Positions 25,737-36,320 are shown, counted from the stretch's first letter. The stretch is 64,000 nt of DNA from Sphingomonadaceae bacterium (GCA_030147805.1 JASBUR010000038.1:1-64000), one strand, 5' to 3'. Notes: generated by a model from the letters alone, not told the origin. Made by a program: numbers and translations.

Positions 25737-26503
25737 GTGTGCTCGACCGCTTCCGGCTCGACGGGCGCGTCGCGGTGATCACCGGCGGCGGCGGCGGCAT
25801 CGGTGCCGCCGGTGCGCTGGCGCTCGCCGAGGCCGGCGCCGACGTCGCGTTGATTGCGCGCAACCGCGCCAAGCTCGATGCCGCGGCCGACGCGGTGCGC
25901 GCGGTCGGCCGCCGCGCCTTCGTCGTCGAGGCCGACGTCGTCGACGAGGGCTCGGTCAATGCCGCGCGCGACGCCGTTCTCGCCGAATATGGCCACGCCG
26001 ACATCCTGTTCAACAACGCCGGCATCACCAGCCCGAAAACGCTCGCCGAGATGCCGGTCGACGAGTGGCGGCGCGTCATCGACGTCAACATGACGGGCGC
26101 CTTCCTCGTCACGCGCGCCTTCGTGCCGGGAATGCGCGAGCGCAAGTTCGGCCGCATCATCAACATGGGCTCGATCCTGTCGGGCCGCGGCATGGCCTCG
26201 CGCACCGTCTATTGCGCGACCAAGGCCGGACTCGCCAATTTCGCCGCCGCGCTGGCGTTCGAGGTCGGCGGCGACGGGATCACCGTCAACACGCTCGGCG
26301 CCACGGTGATCGTTACCGACTTCAACCGCGAGCTCGTGAAGACACAGCCCGACCTTTATAACGGGATCATCAAGCGCATGCCCGTCGGGCGCCTCGGCGA
26401 GCTCGACGACCTTATCGGGCCACTGGTGTTTCTCGCTTCGCCTGCCGCTGGCTTGATCACCGGCCAGACGATCTATGTCGATGGCGGCTACACCGCCGGC
26501 TGA
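25733..26503 (+). CDS. Short-chain dehydrogenase/reductase
   Basis: A 256-residue classical SDR: VITGGGGGIGAAGA as the nucleotide loop, VDVVDEGS-type acidic site, NNAGITSPK, NMGSILSG with the catalytic serine, and YCATKAG with the Tyr-Lys pair. It ends TGQTIYVDGGYTAG. RNRAKL after the second strand suggests NADP(H). In actinobacterial HIP clusters an SDR (IpdF) reduces the 5-oxo group and others act on beta-oxidation alcohols; which one this is cannot be decided from sequence. Confidence 0.9.
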   Translation: MSVLDRFRLDGRVAVITGGGGGIGAAGALALAEAGADVALIARNRAKLDAAADAVRAVGRRAFVVEADVVDEGSVNAARDAVLAEYGHADILFNNAGITSPKTLAEMPVDEWRRVIDVNMTGAFLVTRAFVPGMRERKFGRIINMGSILSGRGMASRTVYCATKAGLANFAAALAFEVGGDGITVNTLGATVIVTDFNRELVKTQPDLYNGIIKRMPVGRLGELDDLIGPLVFLASPAAGLITGQTIYVDGGYTAG

Positions 26504-26532
26504 TTTCCAGCTTTCGAAGGACAAGCCTGCCC

Positions 26533-27314
26533 ATGACGATCCTCGCGCTGAAGACCCTGTTCGACCTTTCCGGCAAGACCGCGCTCGTCACCGGCGGCTC
26601 GCGCGGGCTCGGCATGCAGATGTCGGAGGCGCTCGGCGAGTTCGGCGCGCGCATCGTCATCACCGCGCGCAAGCAGCATGAGCTCGACGTGGCGGTGGCG
26701 CATCTGGCGACGCTCGGCGTCGAGGCGCTGGCGATCTCCGCCGACCTCGGCAAGCCCGGCGAGGCGGCGCGCGTGATCGAAGCGATCGCGGCGGCGGGCT
26801 GGTCGGTCGACATCCTCGTCAACAACGCCGGCACCTCGTGGGGCGCTGCCGCCGAGGATCATCCGCTCGAGGCGTGGGAAAAGCTGATGGCGCTCAACCT
26901 CACCGCGCCGTTCATCCTCGCCAAGGAGGCGGCGAAGCGCTGGATGCTGCCCAACAAGTGGGGCCGCATCGTCAACATCGCCTCGGTCGAGGGGCTGGGA
27001 GGCCATCACCCGCGGATGATCGGCACGATCGCCTACAACACCAGCAAGGGCGGGCTGATCAACTTCACGCGCGCGCTCGCCGCCGAATGGGGCGCGCACG
27101 GCATCACCGTCAACGCCATCGCGCCGGGCTATTTCCCCTCGAAGATGACCGCCTACACCTTCGAACATTTCGAGAAGGATCTGGTCGACGACACGCCGCG
27201 CGGCCAGCTCGGCGGACCCGCCGACCTGAAGGGCGTCACGCTGCTGTTCGCCACCGATGCCTGCGCCCATATCACCGGCCAGGTCGTGGCGGTCGACGGC
27301 GGCGCCGTCCTGAT

Positions 27315-27318
<4 letters not shown>
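26533..27318 (+). CDS. Short-chain dehydrogenase/reductase
   Basis: A 261-residue SDR and last gene of the operon: LVTGGSRGLGMQ, NNAGTSWG, NIASVEGLGG, YNTSKGG with Tyr and Lys, and HITGQVVAVDGGAVL. ITARKQHE suggests NADP(H) binding. The start follows GAAGGA. Its TAG stop lies inside the palindrome CTAG at 27315-27318, which also contains the stop of the convergent SDR gene. It probably oxidises or reduces a hydroxy or keto intermediate. Confidence 0.9.
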
Positions 27319-28084
<766 letters not shown>

Positions 28085-28088
<4 letters not shown>

Positions 28089-29215
28089 CGGAAGTGCGGG
28101 ATCACATAGGTGCCGATCTTGCGCAGCGTCTCCATCTGCGCCCATTGCGGCACGGTGCCCATGTTGGTCATGAACAGGATCTCGTCGGCGCCGGCGGCGA
28201 TCAGCTGCTCGACATAGTTGATGCAATCCTCGACGTTACCATAGGCATTCTTGGCGCTGAGGATGCCGCCCGACGGACGCCGCCCGCCCTCGTCGGGGCG
28301 AAGATCCATCGTGATCGTCTCCGACGCGAGCTTGGTGGTGATGATCGTGTCGGTGCCCTCTTCGAGCAGCTGGTCGCCCCAGCTGTCGGGGTCGGGCTTC
28401 GGCCCGCCGCCGTACCAATAGTTGAGCGACTCGTAGAAATAGCGCTGGCCGCGGATGCCGATGCGGCGCGCCTCGTCGGCGTCGTCGAGCACGATCGTCG
28501 GGCACAGCGCCGCGAGGTGCTGGATCGGGCGATAGCCGACCTGGTCCTCGGGCTTCCGGCTGTTCCACGCCGCGCGATAGGATTCGTTCTTCTTCGCGAC
28601 CTCCTCGGGCCCGCCGAAGCCGAGCACCAGCGCGCCCATGCCGCGCTGTCCGGCGCGCACCAGCGTGTCGGGGTTGGTGCAGGCGAGGTACATAGGCGGA
28701 TGCGGATCCTGGTACGGCTTGGGATGGATCGGCCGCGACGGGATCTTGATGTGCTGGCCGTTGAACTCGACCTCGTCCTCCACGAACATCCGCGGGATCA
28801 GGTACATCGCCTCGTCAATCAGCGGCTGCAGCTCCTTGAGGTCGTAGCCGTAGGCCCCCGCCTCCTGCTGGCTGCCGCCCTTGCCGACGCCGAAATGCAC
28901 CCGGCCCTTCGACAGCAGGTCGAGCGTGGCGACGCGCTCGGCGATCTTGATCGGGTGGTTCATCGCCGGCATCAGGCAGACGACGCCGTGCCCGATCCCG
29001 ATGCGGTTGGTCTTGCCCGCGATGTACGCGAGGAAGGTCTCGGGCGCCGACATATGCGCATAATTGGTGAGCGAGGTGTGCTCGACGCACCAGATCACGT
29101 CGAAGCCGAGCTGCTCGGCGAGCAGCGACTGCTCGACGAGCTGATCGAACACTTCGCGCTCGCCGCGCGGTGAATCGTCAACGACCTGTGCTTCGAAAAT
29201 CAATGAGAAACGCAT
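28085..29215 (-). CDS. Luciferase-like (LLM class) flavin-dependent monooxygenase
   Basis: A 376-residue TIM-barrel protein of the bacterial luciferase family: the N-terminal MRFSLIFEAQVVDDS, QSLLAEQLGFDVIWCVEHTSL, IGHGVVCLMPAMNHPIKIAERVATLDLLSKGRVHFGVGKGG, and RAGQRGMGALVLGFGG. These enzymes use reduced FMN or F420 to hydroxylate substrates or insert oxygen in Baeyer-Villiger fashion. A reduced-flavin supply could come from the reductase at 12537. It is divergent from a LysR gene, which probably controls it together with the following SDR. Confidence 0.9.
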
Positions 29216-29343
29216 TTAGCCCTCCGAATATGAAGGCGAAAATCCCTGCTGGAGGCGCGACTGGCAAATGCTATTCCGTCGCGTTACCTATCTCGTGACG
29301 GCATTGAGGCGCCACCTGCCTTGTTCAATGGAGATTGCAGTAC

Positions 29344-30258
29344 GTGCGACACCTGAGTGTGATGAAGCATTTCACCTTCTTCCTGGCGGTCGCCGAGGAG
29401 CTGAGCTTTCATCGCGCCGCGTCGCGGCTCAACATCGCGCAGTCGGCGCTGTCGCGCCGGATCGCCGATCTCGAACGCGAGCTCGGCGACACCTTGCTGT
29501 TCGAACGGCAGGCGCGCGGCGTCCGGCTGACCGAGGCGGGCAAGCTGCTGCTGGAGGACGTGCGGCGTATCCTCGGCGACGTCGATGAGGCGGCCCGCCG
29601 CGTCACCCGCTCGGCCGAAGGCACGCTCGGCACGCTGCGCATCAGTTTCAGCGAGGGCATGGTGCGACGCGCGCTGCTCGGCCAGGCGCTCAAGCGTTTC
29701 CGCGCCGACTATCCCGAGATCGCGCTGCGCTTCGCGCCAATGACGTCGGACCTGCAGCGCGAGAAGCTGCGGCTCGCCGAGATCGACGTCGGCTTCGTCT
29801 ATGAGGAGGCCGACGATCTGCGCGAATTCGACGTCGCGCCGATCGGCTACGACCGCATCGTCGCGGTGGTGCCGACCGGGCATCGGCTCGCCGGGCGGAC
29901 CGACGCGACGCTCGCCGACCTCGCCGGCGTGCCGATGATCTGGCCGTCGCGGCTCCAGTCGCCGCGCTTCTTCGGACGGCTGGCGTCGAGCTTCGCCAAT
30001 GCCAGCATCATGCCCGACATCGCCGCCGAAGTGACCGCGGTCGACATTTCGTTCGGGCTGGTCGCCGCCGGCCTTGGCGTCGGGCTGATCATCGCCCCCG
30101 AACGCGCGCCGGCGCCGCACGAAGTGGCGCTGGTGCCGATCAACGGCCTGCCGCCGGCAATCCTGCTCAGCATGATCTGGCGCAAGGGCGATACCGCGCG
30201 CATCCTGAACAACTTCGTGCGTACCGTGGAAGAGGTGCGCGACGCGACGTCAGGCTGA
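29344..30258 (+). CDS. LysR-family transcriptional regulator
   Basis: A 304-residue LTTR. The helix-turn-helix occupies about residues 15-50 (LSFHRAASRLNIAQSALSRRIADLERELGDTLLFER), followed by TEAGKLLLEDVRRIL and the periplasmic-binding-protein-like effector domain (ISFSEGMVRRALLG, VAAGLGVGLIIAP). The GTG at 29344, ten bases after GGAG, gives the usual MRHL-type start. It is divergent from the flavin monooxygenase-SDR pair, the standard layout for LysR control of neighbours. Its stop overlaps the convergent esterase by 9 bp. Confidence 0.93.
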   Translation: MRHLSVMKHFTFFLAVAEELSFHRAASRLNIAQSALSRRIADLERELGDTLLFERQARGVRLTEAGKLLLEDVRRILGDVDEAARRVTRSAEGTLGTLRISFSEGMVRRALLGQALKRFRADYPEIALRFAPMTSDLQREKLRLAEIDVGFVYEEADDLREFDVAPIGYDRIVAVVPTGHRLAGRTDATLADLAGVPMIWPSRLQSPRFFGRLASSFANASIMPDIAAEVTAVDISFGLVAAGLGVGLIIAPERAPAPHEVALVPINGLPPAILLSMIWRKGDTARILNNFVRTVEEVRDATSG

Positions 30259-31173
30259 GAAGCGCTCGCGGATCGCGGCGCCGACCGACCGCGCGGCGGC
30301 GTCGGCGGTGCCGAGCAACCCGACCATCGTGAAGAAGCCGTGGATCATGTCGGGGTGGACGCGCAAGTCGACCGCGACCTTGGCTGCACGCAGCCGTTCG
30401 GCATAGGCGAGGCCCTCGTCATGCAGCGGATCGCAGCCGGCAAGAACGACGATGGCCGACGGCAGCCCCGACAGGTCGCGGGCCCGCAACGGCGAGGCAT
30501 AGGGGTCGGCCCGCTGCGCCGCATCGGGCGCATAATGGCCCCAGTACCAGGCCATGTCGGCGCGCGACAGCAGGTAGCCGCCGCCGCCGAAGGCATCGTA
30601 GGAGTCGCGGTCGCTGCGATGATCGGTGATCGGATAGAGCAGCACCTGCAGGTCGATGCGCGGGCCGCCTTCGTCGCGCGCGCGCAGTGCGCAGGCCGCC
30701 GCGAGATTGCCGCCGGCGCTGTCGCCCATCACGGCGAGGGGGCCGTCGCCGGCGACGGCGCACAGCGCCCGATAGGCATCGTCGAGCGGCCCCGGATAGG
30801 GCGTCTCCGGCGCCAGCCGATAGTCGACGCTGACGACTTCCGCCCCGGCGCTTGCCGCGGTCTCGCGGCACACGGGATCGAAGGCATCGAGCGTCCCGAA
30901 CACCCAGCCGCCGCCGTGGAAATAGACGATCGTGCCATGCACCTCGCCTTCGGGTCGATAGCGGCGGATACGGATTATCTCGTCGTCGGCCGCGACCGTC
31001 TCGTTGACGATCGTCGCCATGCGCGCGCCGCGGTCGCGCGGCAGCGCCGCCTGCGAGGCGGCGAAGGCGGCGCGGGCGGCCTCGGGCGTGCCGGCCGAAT
31101 AGGGCGACAGCGCCAGCGCGGCACGTCGTGCGAGGATGGCGCGGATGTCTGGATGCAGCCGTTCGTCGTCCAT
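30250..31173 (-). CDS. Alpha/beta hydrolase, HSL-type esterase
   Basis: A 307-residue esterase of the hormone-sensitive-lipase family. The oxyanion-hole motif is YFHGGGWVFG, the nucleophile elbow is VMGDSAGGNLAAA, the acid lies in LAGCDPLHDEG and the histidine in HPDMIHGFF. There is no signal peptide, so it is cytoplasmic and probably cleaves short-chain or lactone esters. It could hydrolyse an ester made by the nearby Baeyer-Villiger-type monooxygenase; this is inference. The start follows AAGGAG. Confidence 0.92.
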   Translation of the reverse strand: MDDERLHPDIRAILARRAALALSPYSAGTPEAARAAFAASQAALPRDRGARMATIVNETVAADDEIIRIRRYRPEGEVHGTIVYFHGGGWVFGTLDAFDPVCRETAASAGAEVVSVDYRLAPETPYPGPLDDAYRALCAVAGDGPLAVMGDSAGGNLAAACALRARDEGGPRIDLQVLLYPITDHRSDRDSYDAFGGGGYLLSRADMAWYWGHYAPDAAQRADPYASPLRARDLSGLPSAIVVLAGCDPLHDEGLAYAERLRAAKVAVDLRVHPDMIHGFFTMVGLLGTADAAARSVGAAIRERFSA

Positions 31174-31298
31174 GTCGGGAACTCCTTGAGGCCGGAACCT
31201 GTAAGCATCTCACTCCGCTCGCAATTGCCGCTTTGCGATTCCAGTGATCGGTCATCGGCAATCGATTTCGCGTGCGCCCGTCGATAGCGTGTCGCACC

Positions 31299-33062
31299 AT
31301 GAGCGATGTGCTGATCCCGCGGCGCGACCTCGACTTCCTGCTCGGCGACTGGCTGCGCCTCGACGAGCTGCTCGAGGCGCCGACCTTCGCCACTCACACG
31401 CGCGACGATGTCGCCGCGGTGCTCGACCTGTCCGAGCGCGTGGCCGCCGACCTGTTCCTTCCCGTCTACAAGCGCGCCGATCAGGTCGAGCCGACGCTCG
31501 ACGCCGACGGCGTCAAGGTGCTCCCCGAGATCGCCGCCGCGGTGCGCGGCTACGCCGAACTCGGCCTGTTCGCCGCCGGCTTCGACGAAGCGCTCGGCGG
31601 CATGGCGCTGCCGAGCCTCGTCTGCACCGCCTCTCTCGCGCAGTTCATGGCAGCGAACCTGTCGGCCTCGGCCTTCGTCATGCTCACCACCGCCAACGCC
31701 CGGCTGATTGCGGCGTTCGGCACGCCGGCGCAGATCGACGCCTTCGCGCGGCCCGGCATCGCCGGCCAGGCGATGGGGACGATGTGCCTGTCCGAGCCGC
31801 AGGCGGGATCGTCGCTCGCCGATATCCGAACGCGCGCCGAACCCGACGGCGAGGATGCGCTCGGCCGACGGTTCCGGCTGACCGGCAACAAGATGTGGAT
31901 CTCGGGCGGCGATCACGACGTCAGCGACAACATCGTCCATCTGGTGCTCGCCAAGGTGCCGGGCCCCGATGGCCAGCTCGTCGAGGGCACCTCGGGCATC
32001 TCACTGTTCATCGTGCCCAAGCGGCTGCCGTCGGGCGAGCGCAACGACGTCGCGGTCGCCGGCCTCAACCACAAGATGGGCTATCGCGGCATCCCCAACT
32101 GCCTGCTCAACCTCGGCGAACGTGGCGGCGCGGTCGGCTGGCTGGTCGGCGAGATCGGCCAGGGGCTGCCGATCATGTTCCAGATGATGAACGAGGCGCG
32201 CATCAACGTCGGCCTCGGCGCCGCGGCGGTCGCCTATCGCGGCTATCGCCATGCGCTGCGCTATGCGACCGAGCGGCTGCAGGGAAGGCCGCTCGATGCG
32301 CCGCGCGGCGTCACGATCGCGCCCGTGCCGATCATCGAGCATGCCGACGTCAAGCGCATGCTGCTCGCGCAGAAGGTCTATGCCGAGGGCGCGCTGGCGC
32401 TGATCCTCTATTGCGCGCGGCTGGTCGACGAGCATGACGACGCCGACGCCGGCGAACTGCTCGGCCTGCTGACGCCGGTCGCCAAGACCTGGCCGTCGGA
32501 ATGGGGCCTCGTCGCCAACGATCTCGCGATCCAGGTGCATGGCGGTTACGGCTACACGCGCGACTTCGACGTCGAGCAGCTCTACCGCGACAACCGGCTC
32601 AACCCGATCCACGAGGGCACGACGGGCATCCAGGCGCTCGACCTGCTCGGCCGCAAGACGCTCAAGTCGAACGGCCGCGGCTATGCCGTTCTGCGCCAGC
32701 GCGTCGACGCGACGATCGCCCGCGCCGAAGACGACCCGCGCCTCGCGGCTTACGGTGAGCTGCTCGCCGACGCCTGGGATCATATCGCGGCCGTCGTCGA
32801 CGGACTGCGCCCGCTCGATCCGGCGGCGGCACTCGAAAATGCGACGCCCTTTCTGTCGGCGTTCGGCCATGCCGTGCTGGCCTGGCTGTGGCTCGACCAG
32901 GCGGTGGTGGCGGCGAGCCTCGGCGATGATGCCTTCCACCGTGGCAAGCTCTGGGCCTGCCGCTTCTTCTTCGAGACCGAGGTCCCGAAGATCGCGACCT
33001 GGCTCGACTTCGTCGACTCGCACAGCGACGTGGCCTCGGCCGCGCCCGCTGACATATTCTGA
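31299..33062 (+). CDS. Long acyl-CoA dehydrogenase (DmdC-type)
   Basis: A 587-residue ACAD, about 200 residues longer than classical members, with an extra C-terminal domain typical of the DmdC (3-methylmercaptopropionyl-CoA dehydrogenase) group. Motifs are GTMCLSEPQAGSSLADI, GNKMWISGGDHDV, IQVHGGYGYTRDFDVEQLYRDNRLNPIHEGTTGIQALDLLGRK, where the glutamate in IHEGTTGIQ is the catalytic base. The DmdC substrate should not be assumed, since such paralogues are common in sphingomonads. It is followed by an SDR 40 bp downstream and probably forms a two-gene beta-oxidation unit. Confidence 0.9.
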   Translation: MSDVLIPRRDLDFLLGDWLRLDELLEAPTFATHTRDDVAAVLDLSERVAADLFLPVYKRADQVEPTLDADGVKVLPEIAAAVRGYAELGLFAAGFDEALGGMALPSLVCTASLAQFMAANLSASAFVMLTTANARLIAAFGTPAQIDAFARPGIAGQAMGTMCLSEPQAGSSLADIRTRAEPDGEDALGRRFRLTGNKMWISGGDHDVSDNIVHLVLAKVPGPDGQLVEGTSGISLFIVPKRLPSGERNDVAVAGLNHKMGYRGIPNCLLNLGERGGAVGWLVGEIGQGLPIMFQMMNEARINVGLGAAAVAYRGYRHALRYATERLQGRPLDAPRGVTIAPVPIIEHADVKRMLLAQKVYAEGALALILYCARLVDEHDDADAGELLGLLTPVAKTWPSEWGLVANDLAIQVHGGYGYTRDFDVEQLYRDNRLNPIHEGTTGIQALDLLGRKTLKSNGRGYAVLRQRVDATIARAEDDPRLAAYGELLADAWDHIAAVVDGLRPLDPAAALENATPFLSAFGHAVLAWLWLDQAVVAASLGDDAFHRGKLWACRFFFETEVPKIATWLDFVDSHSDVASAAPADIF

Positions 33063-33102
33063 AGACGCCGAAGAGCGTCGATCAGACCAAGGAGCAAGCA
33101 AT

Positions 33103-34014
33103 ATGACGATCGATCTTCGTGGCCGCGTGGCCATCGTGACGGGTGCCGGCGGCGGGCTCGGCCGCGCGCATGCGCTGGCGCTGGCGGCGCGCGGCGCCAA
33201 AGTGGTGGTCAACGATCTCGGCGGCGCGCGCGACGGCCGCGGCGGCACCATCACCGCGGCGCAGAGCGTCGTCGCCGAGATCGAGGCGGCGGGCGGCGAG
33301 GCGATGGCCAATGGCGCCAGCGTCACCGACTTCGCCGCGGTCGAGGCGATGGTCGCCGAGGCCAAGGCGAAATGGGGCCGCGTCGACATCCTCGTCAACA
33401 ACGCCGGCATCCTGCGCGACCGCACCTTCGCCAAGATGGACCTCGACGACTTCCGCGCCGTGCTCGACGTCCACCTGATGGGCTCGGTCAACTGCACCAA
33501 GGCGGTGTGGGAGACGATGCGCGAACAGGCCTATGGCCGCATCGTCATGACGACCTCCTCCTCGGGCCTCTACGGCAATTTCGGCCAGGCGCATTATGGC
33601 GCGGCCAAGCTGGCGCTCGTCGGGCTGATGAACACGCTCGGGCTCGAGGGCGCGAAGTACAATGTTCGCGTCAACTGCCTGTCGCCGTCGGCGGCGACAC
33701 GGATGACCGAGGACGTGCTGTCGCCCGAGCTGCTCGAGCTGATGGCGCCCGCCTCGGTCGCGGTCGGCGTCGTCGCGCTCTCGTCGGAGGATGCGCCCAA
33801 CCGCGCCGTGCTGTGCGCCGGCGCCGGCACCTTCGAGCGCGCCTATGTGACGCTGACCGAAGGCGTGTTCATCGGCGCCGGCGCCGATGCGCCCGAGCGG
33901 GTGATCGCGCAGTTCGACCGCATCTCCGACCGCAGCGGCGAATGGCTGCCCGACGACGGACCGATGCAGGCGCAGTCGGAGGTGGCGGCGGCACAGAAGG
34001 CGCTGGCCGCCTGA
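33103..34014 (+). CDS. 17beta-HSD4-type SDR (3-hydroxyacyl-CoA dehydrogenase-like)
   Basis: A 303-residue SDR whose N-terminus, MTIDLRGRVAIVTGAGGGLGRAHALALAARGAKVVVNDLGG, is characteristic of the dehydrogenase domain of peroxisomal multifunctional enzyme type 2 and of actinobacterial Hsd4A/ChsB1. NNAGILRD, TTSSSGLYG and YGAAKLA complete the active site. It should oxidise a 3-hydroxyacyl-CoA, consistent with the ACAD just upstream. The start at 33103 follows AAGGAG. Longer than ordinary SDRs because of the MFE-type C-terminal extension. Confidence 0.88.
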   Translation: MTIDLRGRVAIVTGAGGGLGRAHALALAARGAKVVVNDLGGARDGRGGTITAAQSVVAEIEAAGGEAMANGASVTDFAAVEAMVAEAKAKWGRVDILVNNAGILRDRTFAKMDLDDFRAVLDVHLMGSVNCTKAVWETMREQAYGRIVMTTSSSGLYGNFGQAHYGAAKLALVGLMNTLGLEGAKYNVRVNCLSPSAATRMTEDVLSPELLELMAPASVAVGVVALSSEDAPNRAVLCAGAGTFERAYVTLTEGVFIGAGADAPERVIAQFDRISDRSGEWLPDDGPMQAQSEVAAAQKALAA

Positions 34015-34021
34015 TCGGCGG

Positions 34022-34603
34022 CTAGGCGCGCAGCAGGCCGAGGATCAGCCGGACATAGAGGTCGGGATCGACCGCCGAATCGCGGCGGGCGATGCCGGCG
34101 ACCACCGACATCGCCGCCTGCACATAGGTCTCCGCTGCGTGCGGCGGCAGCTCGGGGCGCGCGGCGCGCAGCGCCTGCGTCCAGCGGCCGACCACCGTCG
34201 CGCGAATGCGGCCGAGCTTCTGCCGGTCGGTGTCGCCGCCGCGATCGTGCACGGCATAGAGCAGCCCGATCAGCGCGCGTTCGGCGAGCGCGTGCACGAC
34301 GATGTTGCGCACCATCGCCGCCAGCCGCGCGTCGGGATCGCCGACCGCTTCGGGCTCGCCGTCGCCGAGCGCCTTGGCCACCGCCATCTCGAGCAGCTCG
34401 AGCAGCAATTCCTGCTTGTTCACGAAATGGCGGTAGACCGCCGGCCCGGTCACGCCGGCGCGCTCGCCGATCGCGTCGACACTGGTCGTCGCATAGCCGT
34501 GGATGTGGAACAGCTCGGCGGCGGCATCGAGGATGCGCAGCCGCCGCTCGTCGCGTCCCAGCCGCGAGCGCCGCTTCTCCTTGACCGCCACCTGACCCGT
34601 CAT
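34022..34603 (-). CDS. TetR-family transcriptional regulator
   Basis: A 193-residue TetR protein: RILDAAAELFHIHGYATTSVDAIGERAGVTGPAVYRHFVNKQELL is the DNA-binding domain, and a helical ligand-binding domain of about 130 residues follows. The gene is divergent from the cytochrome P450 gene, and a palindrome suited to a TetR dimer lies between them at 34678-34693. I infer repression of the P450-ferredoxin pair and possibly of itself. The ligand is unknown. Confidence 0.93.
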   Translation of the reverse strand: MTGQVAVKEKRRSRLGRDERRLRILDAAAELFHIHGYATTSVDAIGERAGVTGPAVYRHFVNKQELLLELLEMAVAKALGDGEPEAVGDPDARLAAMVRNIVVHALAERALIGLLYAVHDRGGDTDRQKLGRIRATVVGRWTQALRAARPELPPHAAETYVQAAMSVVAGIARRDSAVDPDLYVRLILGLLRA

Positions 34604-34677
34604 CCGCGCTTCATCCGATTTTCGCCGCCGCCCGTCCAGCCATGGATTTGACAGATGACGGCAACCTGGGCCAGTGC

Positions 34678-34693
34678 TAGTGAACGATCACTA
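34678..34693. promoter_or_regulatory. Palindromic operator TAGTGAACGATCACTA
   Basis: Perfect 6-bp arms (TAGTGA and TCACTA) surround a 4-bp centre, in the intergenic region shared by tetR and the P450 gene. Size and position suit a TetR-family operator. Confidence 0.65.
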
Positions 34694-34716
34694 ACTAAGC
34701 TTCTCCGGGGGATGAA

Positions 34717-35970
34717 ATGGCCGACAACCGACCGATGGCGCCGCGCGAGGCGTTCGATCCCGACCATTATGCCGCGAACGGCTATCCGCACGAGGTTTGG
34801 GCGAAGCTGCGCGCCGAGGCGCCCGTCGCCTGGTACGACGACGGCATCCGCGAGCCCTTCTGGGCGATTACCCGCTATGCCGACATCATGACCGTCGGCC
34901 GCGACGCGCAGACCTTCATCAACGCCAAGGGCGTCACCATCCTGCGCAAGGATCAGATGGGCGAGCAGGCGATGGGCGCGGCGATCCCGCTGCTGCTGAC
35001 GATGGACCCGCCCGAACATGGCAAGCAGCGCGGCGTGCTGCGCGACCGGTTCCGCCCCAACATCATGCAGGCGCTCGACGAACATATCCGCAAGCGCTGC
35101 CACGAGATCGCCGACGACGTCGCCGCCGCGCGCGTCAGCCAGGCCGCCGATGCCGGCACGTTCGACTTCGTCGATGCCATCGCGATGCGGCTGCCGCTCG
35201 ACGTGATTCTCGAGTTGCTTGGCGTCCCCACCAGCGACCGCGACCAGATGTATCTGTGGAGCAACGCGGTCATCGGCAGCGAAGACCCCGAGTACGGCAA
35301 CGTCGAGATGCCGCGCGACGCAATCATGGCGGCGCGCGTGGGCATCTTCGGCTATTTCTCCAAGTTCATCGCCGAGCGCCGCGCGAAGCCCGGCGAGGAT
35401 CTCGTCAGCCTGCTCTGCGAGGCGCGCGTCGACGGCGAGCCGCTGACCGACATCGAGGTGCTCGGCTACTGCTTCCTGCTGATGATCGCCGGCAACGAGA
35501 CGACGCGCAACGCGACCAGCGGCGCGATGCTGACGCTGTTCGAGCATCCCGAGGCCAAGCAGCAGCTGATCGACAACCCCGAGCTGATGCCGACCGCTGC
35601 CGAGGAGCTGCTGCGCTGGGCCGCGCCGATCGTCTACATGGCACGAAGCGTCGTGAAGGACACCGAGATCGGCGGCCAGAAGATTTCGGCCGGCGAGAAG
35701 GTGGTGATGTTCTACCCGTCGGCGAACCGCGACGAATCGGTCTTCGTCGATCCGCAGCGGCTCGACCTGACGCGCACCCCCAACGAGCATCTCACCTTCG
35801 GCTTCGGCCGGCACCGCTGCCTCGGCAACGACCTTGCGCGCATCGAGCTGCGCGCGGTGATGAGCGAGGTGCTCCGTCGCTTCCCCGACATCAGCCTTGC
35901 CGGCGAGGTCTCGCGGTTGCGGTCCAATTTCGTCGGCGGCATCAAGCATATGCCCGTCCGCATCGGCTGA
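34717..35970 (+). CDS. Cytochrome P450 (class I, ferredoxin-dependent)
   Basis: A 417-residue soluble bacterial P450. The I-helix motif is MIAGNETTRNATSGA, the ExxR motif is EELLR, and the heme loop is FGFGRHRCLGNDLAR with the ligand Cys368. It resembles CYP125/CYP142/CYP108-like bacterial enzymes that oxidise steroid side chains or terpenes, but subfamily cannot be fixed by eye. Electron supply is provided by the ferredoxin gene 29 bp downstream; no ferredoxin reductase is present in the window. The start follows CGGGGGA. Confidence 0.93.
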   Translation: MADNRPMAPREAFDPDHYAANGYPHEVWAKLRAEAPVAWYDDGIREPFWAITRYADIMTVGRDAQTFINAKGVTILRKDQMGEQAMGAAIPLLLTMDPPEHGKQRGVLRDRFRPNIMQALDEHIRKRCHEIADDVAAARVSQAADAGTFDFVDAIAMRLPLDVILELLGVPTSDRDQMYLWSNAVIGSEDPEYGNVEMPRDAIMAARVGIFGYFSKFIAERRAKPGEDLVSLLCEARVDGEPLTDIEVLGYCFLLMIAGNETTRNATSGAMLTLFEHPEAKQQLIDNPELMPTAAEELLRWAAPIVYMARSVVKDTEIGGQKISAGEKVVMFYPSANRDESVFVDPQRLDLTRTPNEHLTFGFGRHRCLGNDLARIELRAVMSEVLRRFPDISLAGEVSRLRSNFVGGIKHMPVRIG

Positions 35971-35999
35971 GCCGTCCTGTCCTTCGGAGTCTCTGAAAC

Positions 36000-36320
36000 G
36001 TGATCAACCTAACCTTCGTCGACCATCAGGGCACCGAGCGCTCGGTCACGGTCGAGCCGACCGGCAGCCTGATGAGCGCCGCGATCTATAATGGCGTCCC
36101 CGGCATCGAGGCCGACTGCGGCGGCGCCTGCGCCTGCGCCACCTGCCATGTCTACATCGACCCGGCGTGGACCGACCGCGTCGGCCCGGCCGAGGGCGAC
36201 GAGGTCGACATGCTGAGCACGGCGAGCGAACTGCGCCCGACCTCGCGCCTGTCGTGCCAGGTCAAGCTCAGCGACGCGCTCGACGGCCTGCGCGTCGAGA
36301 CGCCGGCGTATCAGGGGTAA
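36000..36320 (+). CDS. [2Fe-2S] ferredoxin, adrenodoxin type
   Basis: A 106-residue ferredoxin. The cluster ligands are the cysteines of DCGGACACATCHVYI in C-x5-C-x2-C spacing, with the fourth in LSCQVK. AACSTCH-type loops such as this are typical of P450 and ring-hydroxylase redox partners. A GTG start at 36000 lies 29 bp beyond the P450 stop. It should pass electrons from an unlinked NAD(P)H reductase to the P450. Confidence 0.92.
   Translation: MINLTFVDHQGTERSVTVEPTGSLMSAAIYNGVPGIEADCGGACACATCHVYIDPAWTDRVGPAEGDEVDMLSTASELRPTSRLSCQVKLSDALDGLRVETPAYQG

Noticed and set aside
34022-34603. TetR protein as KstR2, the known regulator of HIP genes
   Set aside because: The operator found does not resemble the KstR2 site, and the gene is linked to the P450 rather than to ipd genes.
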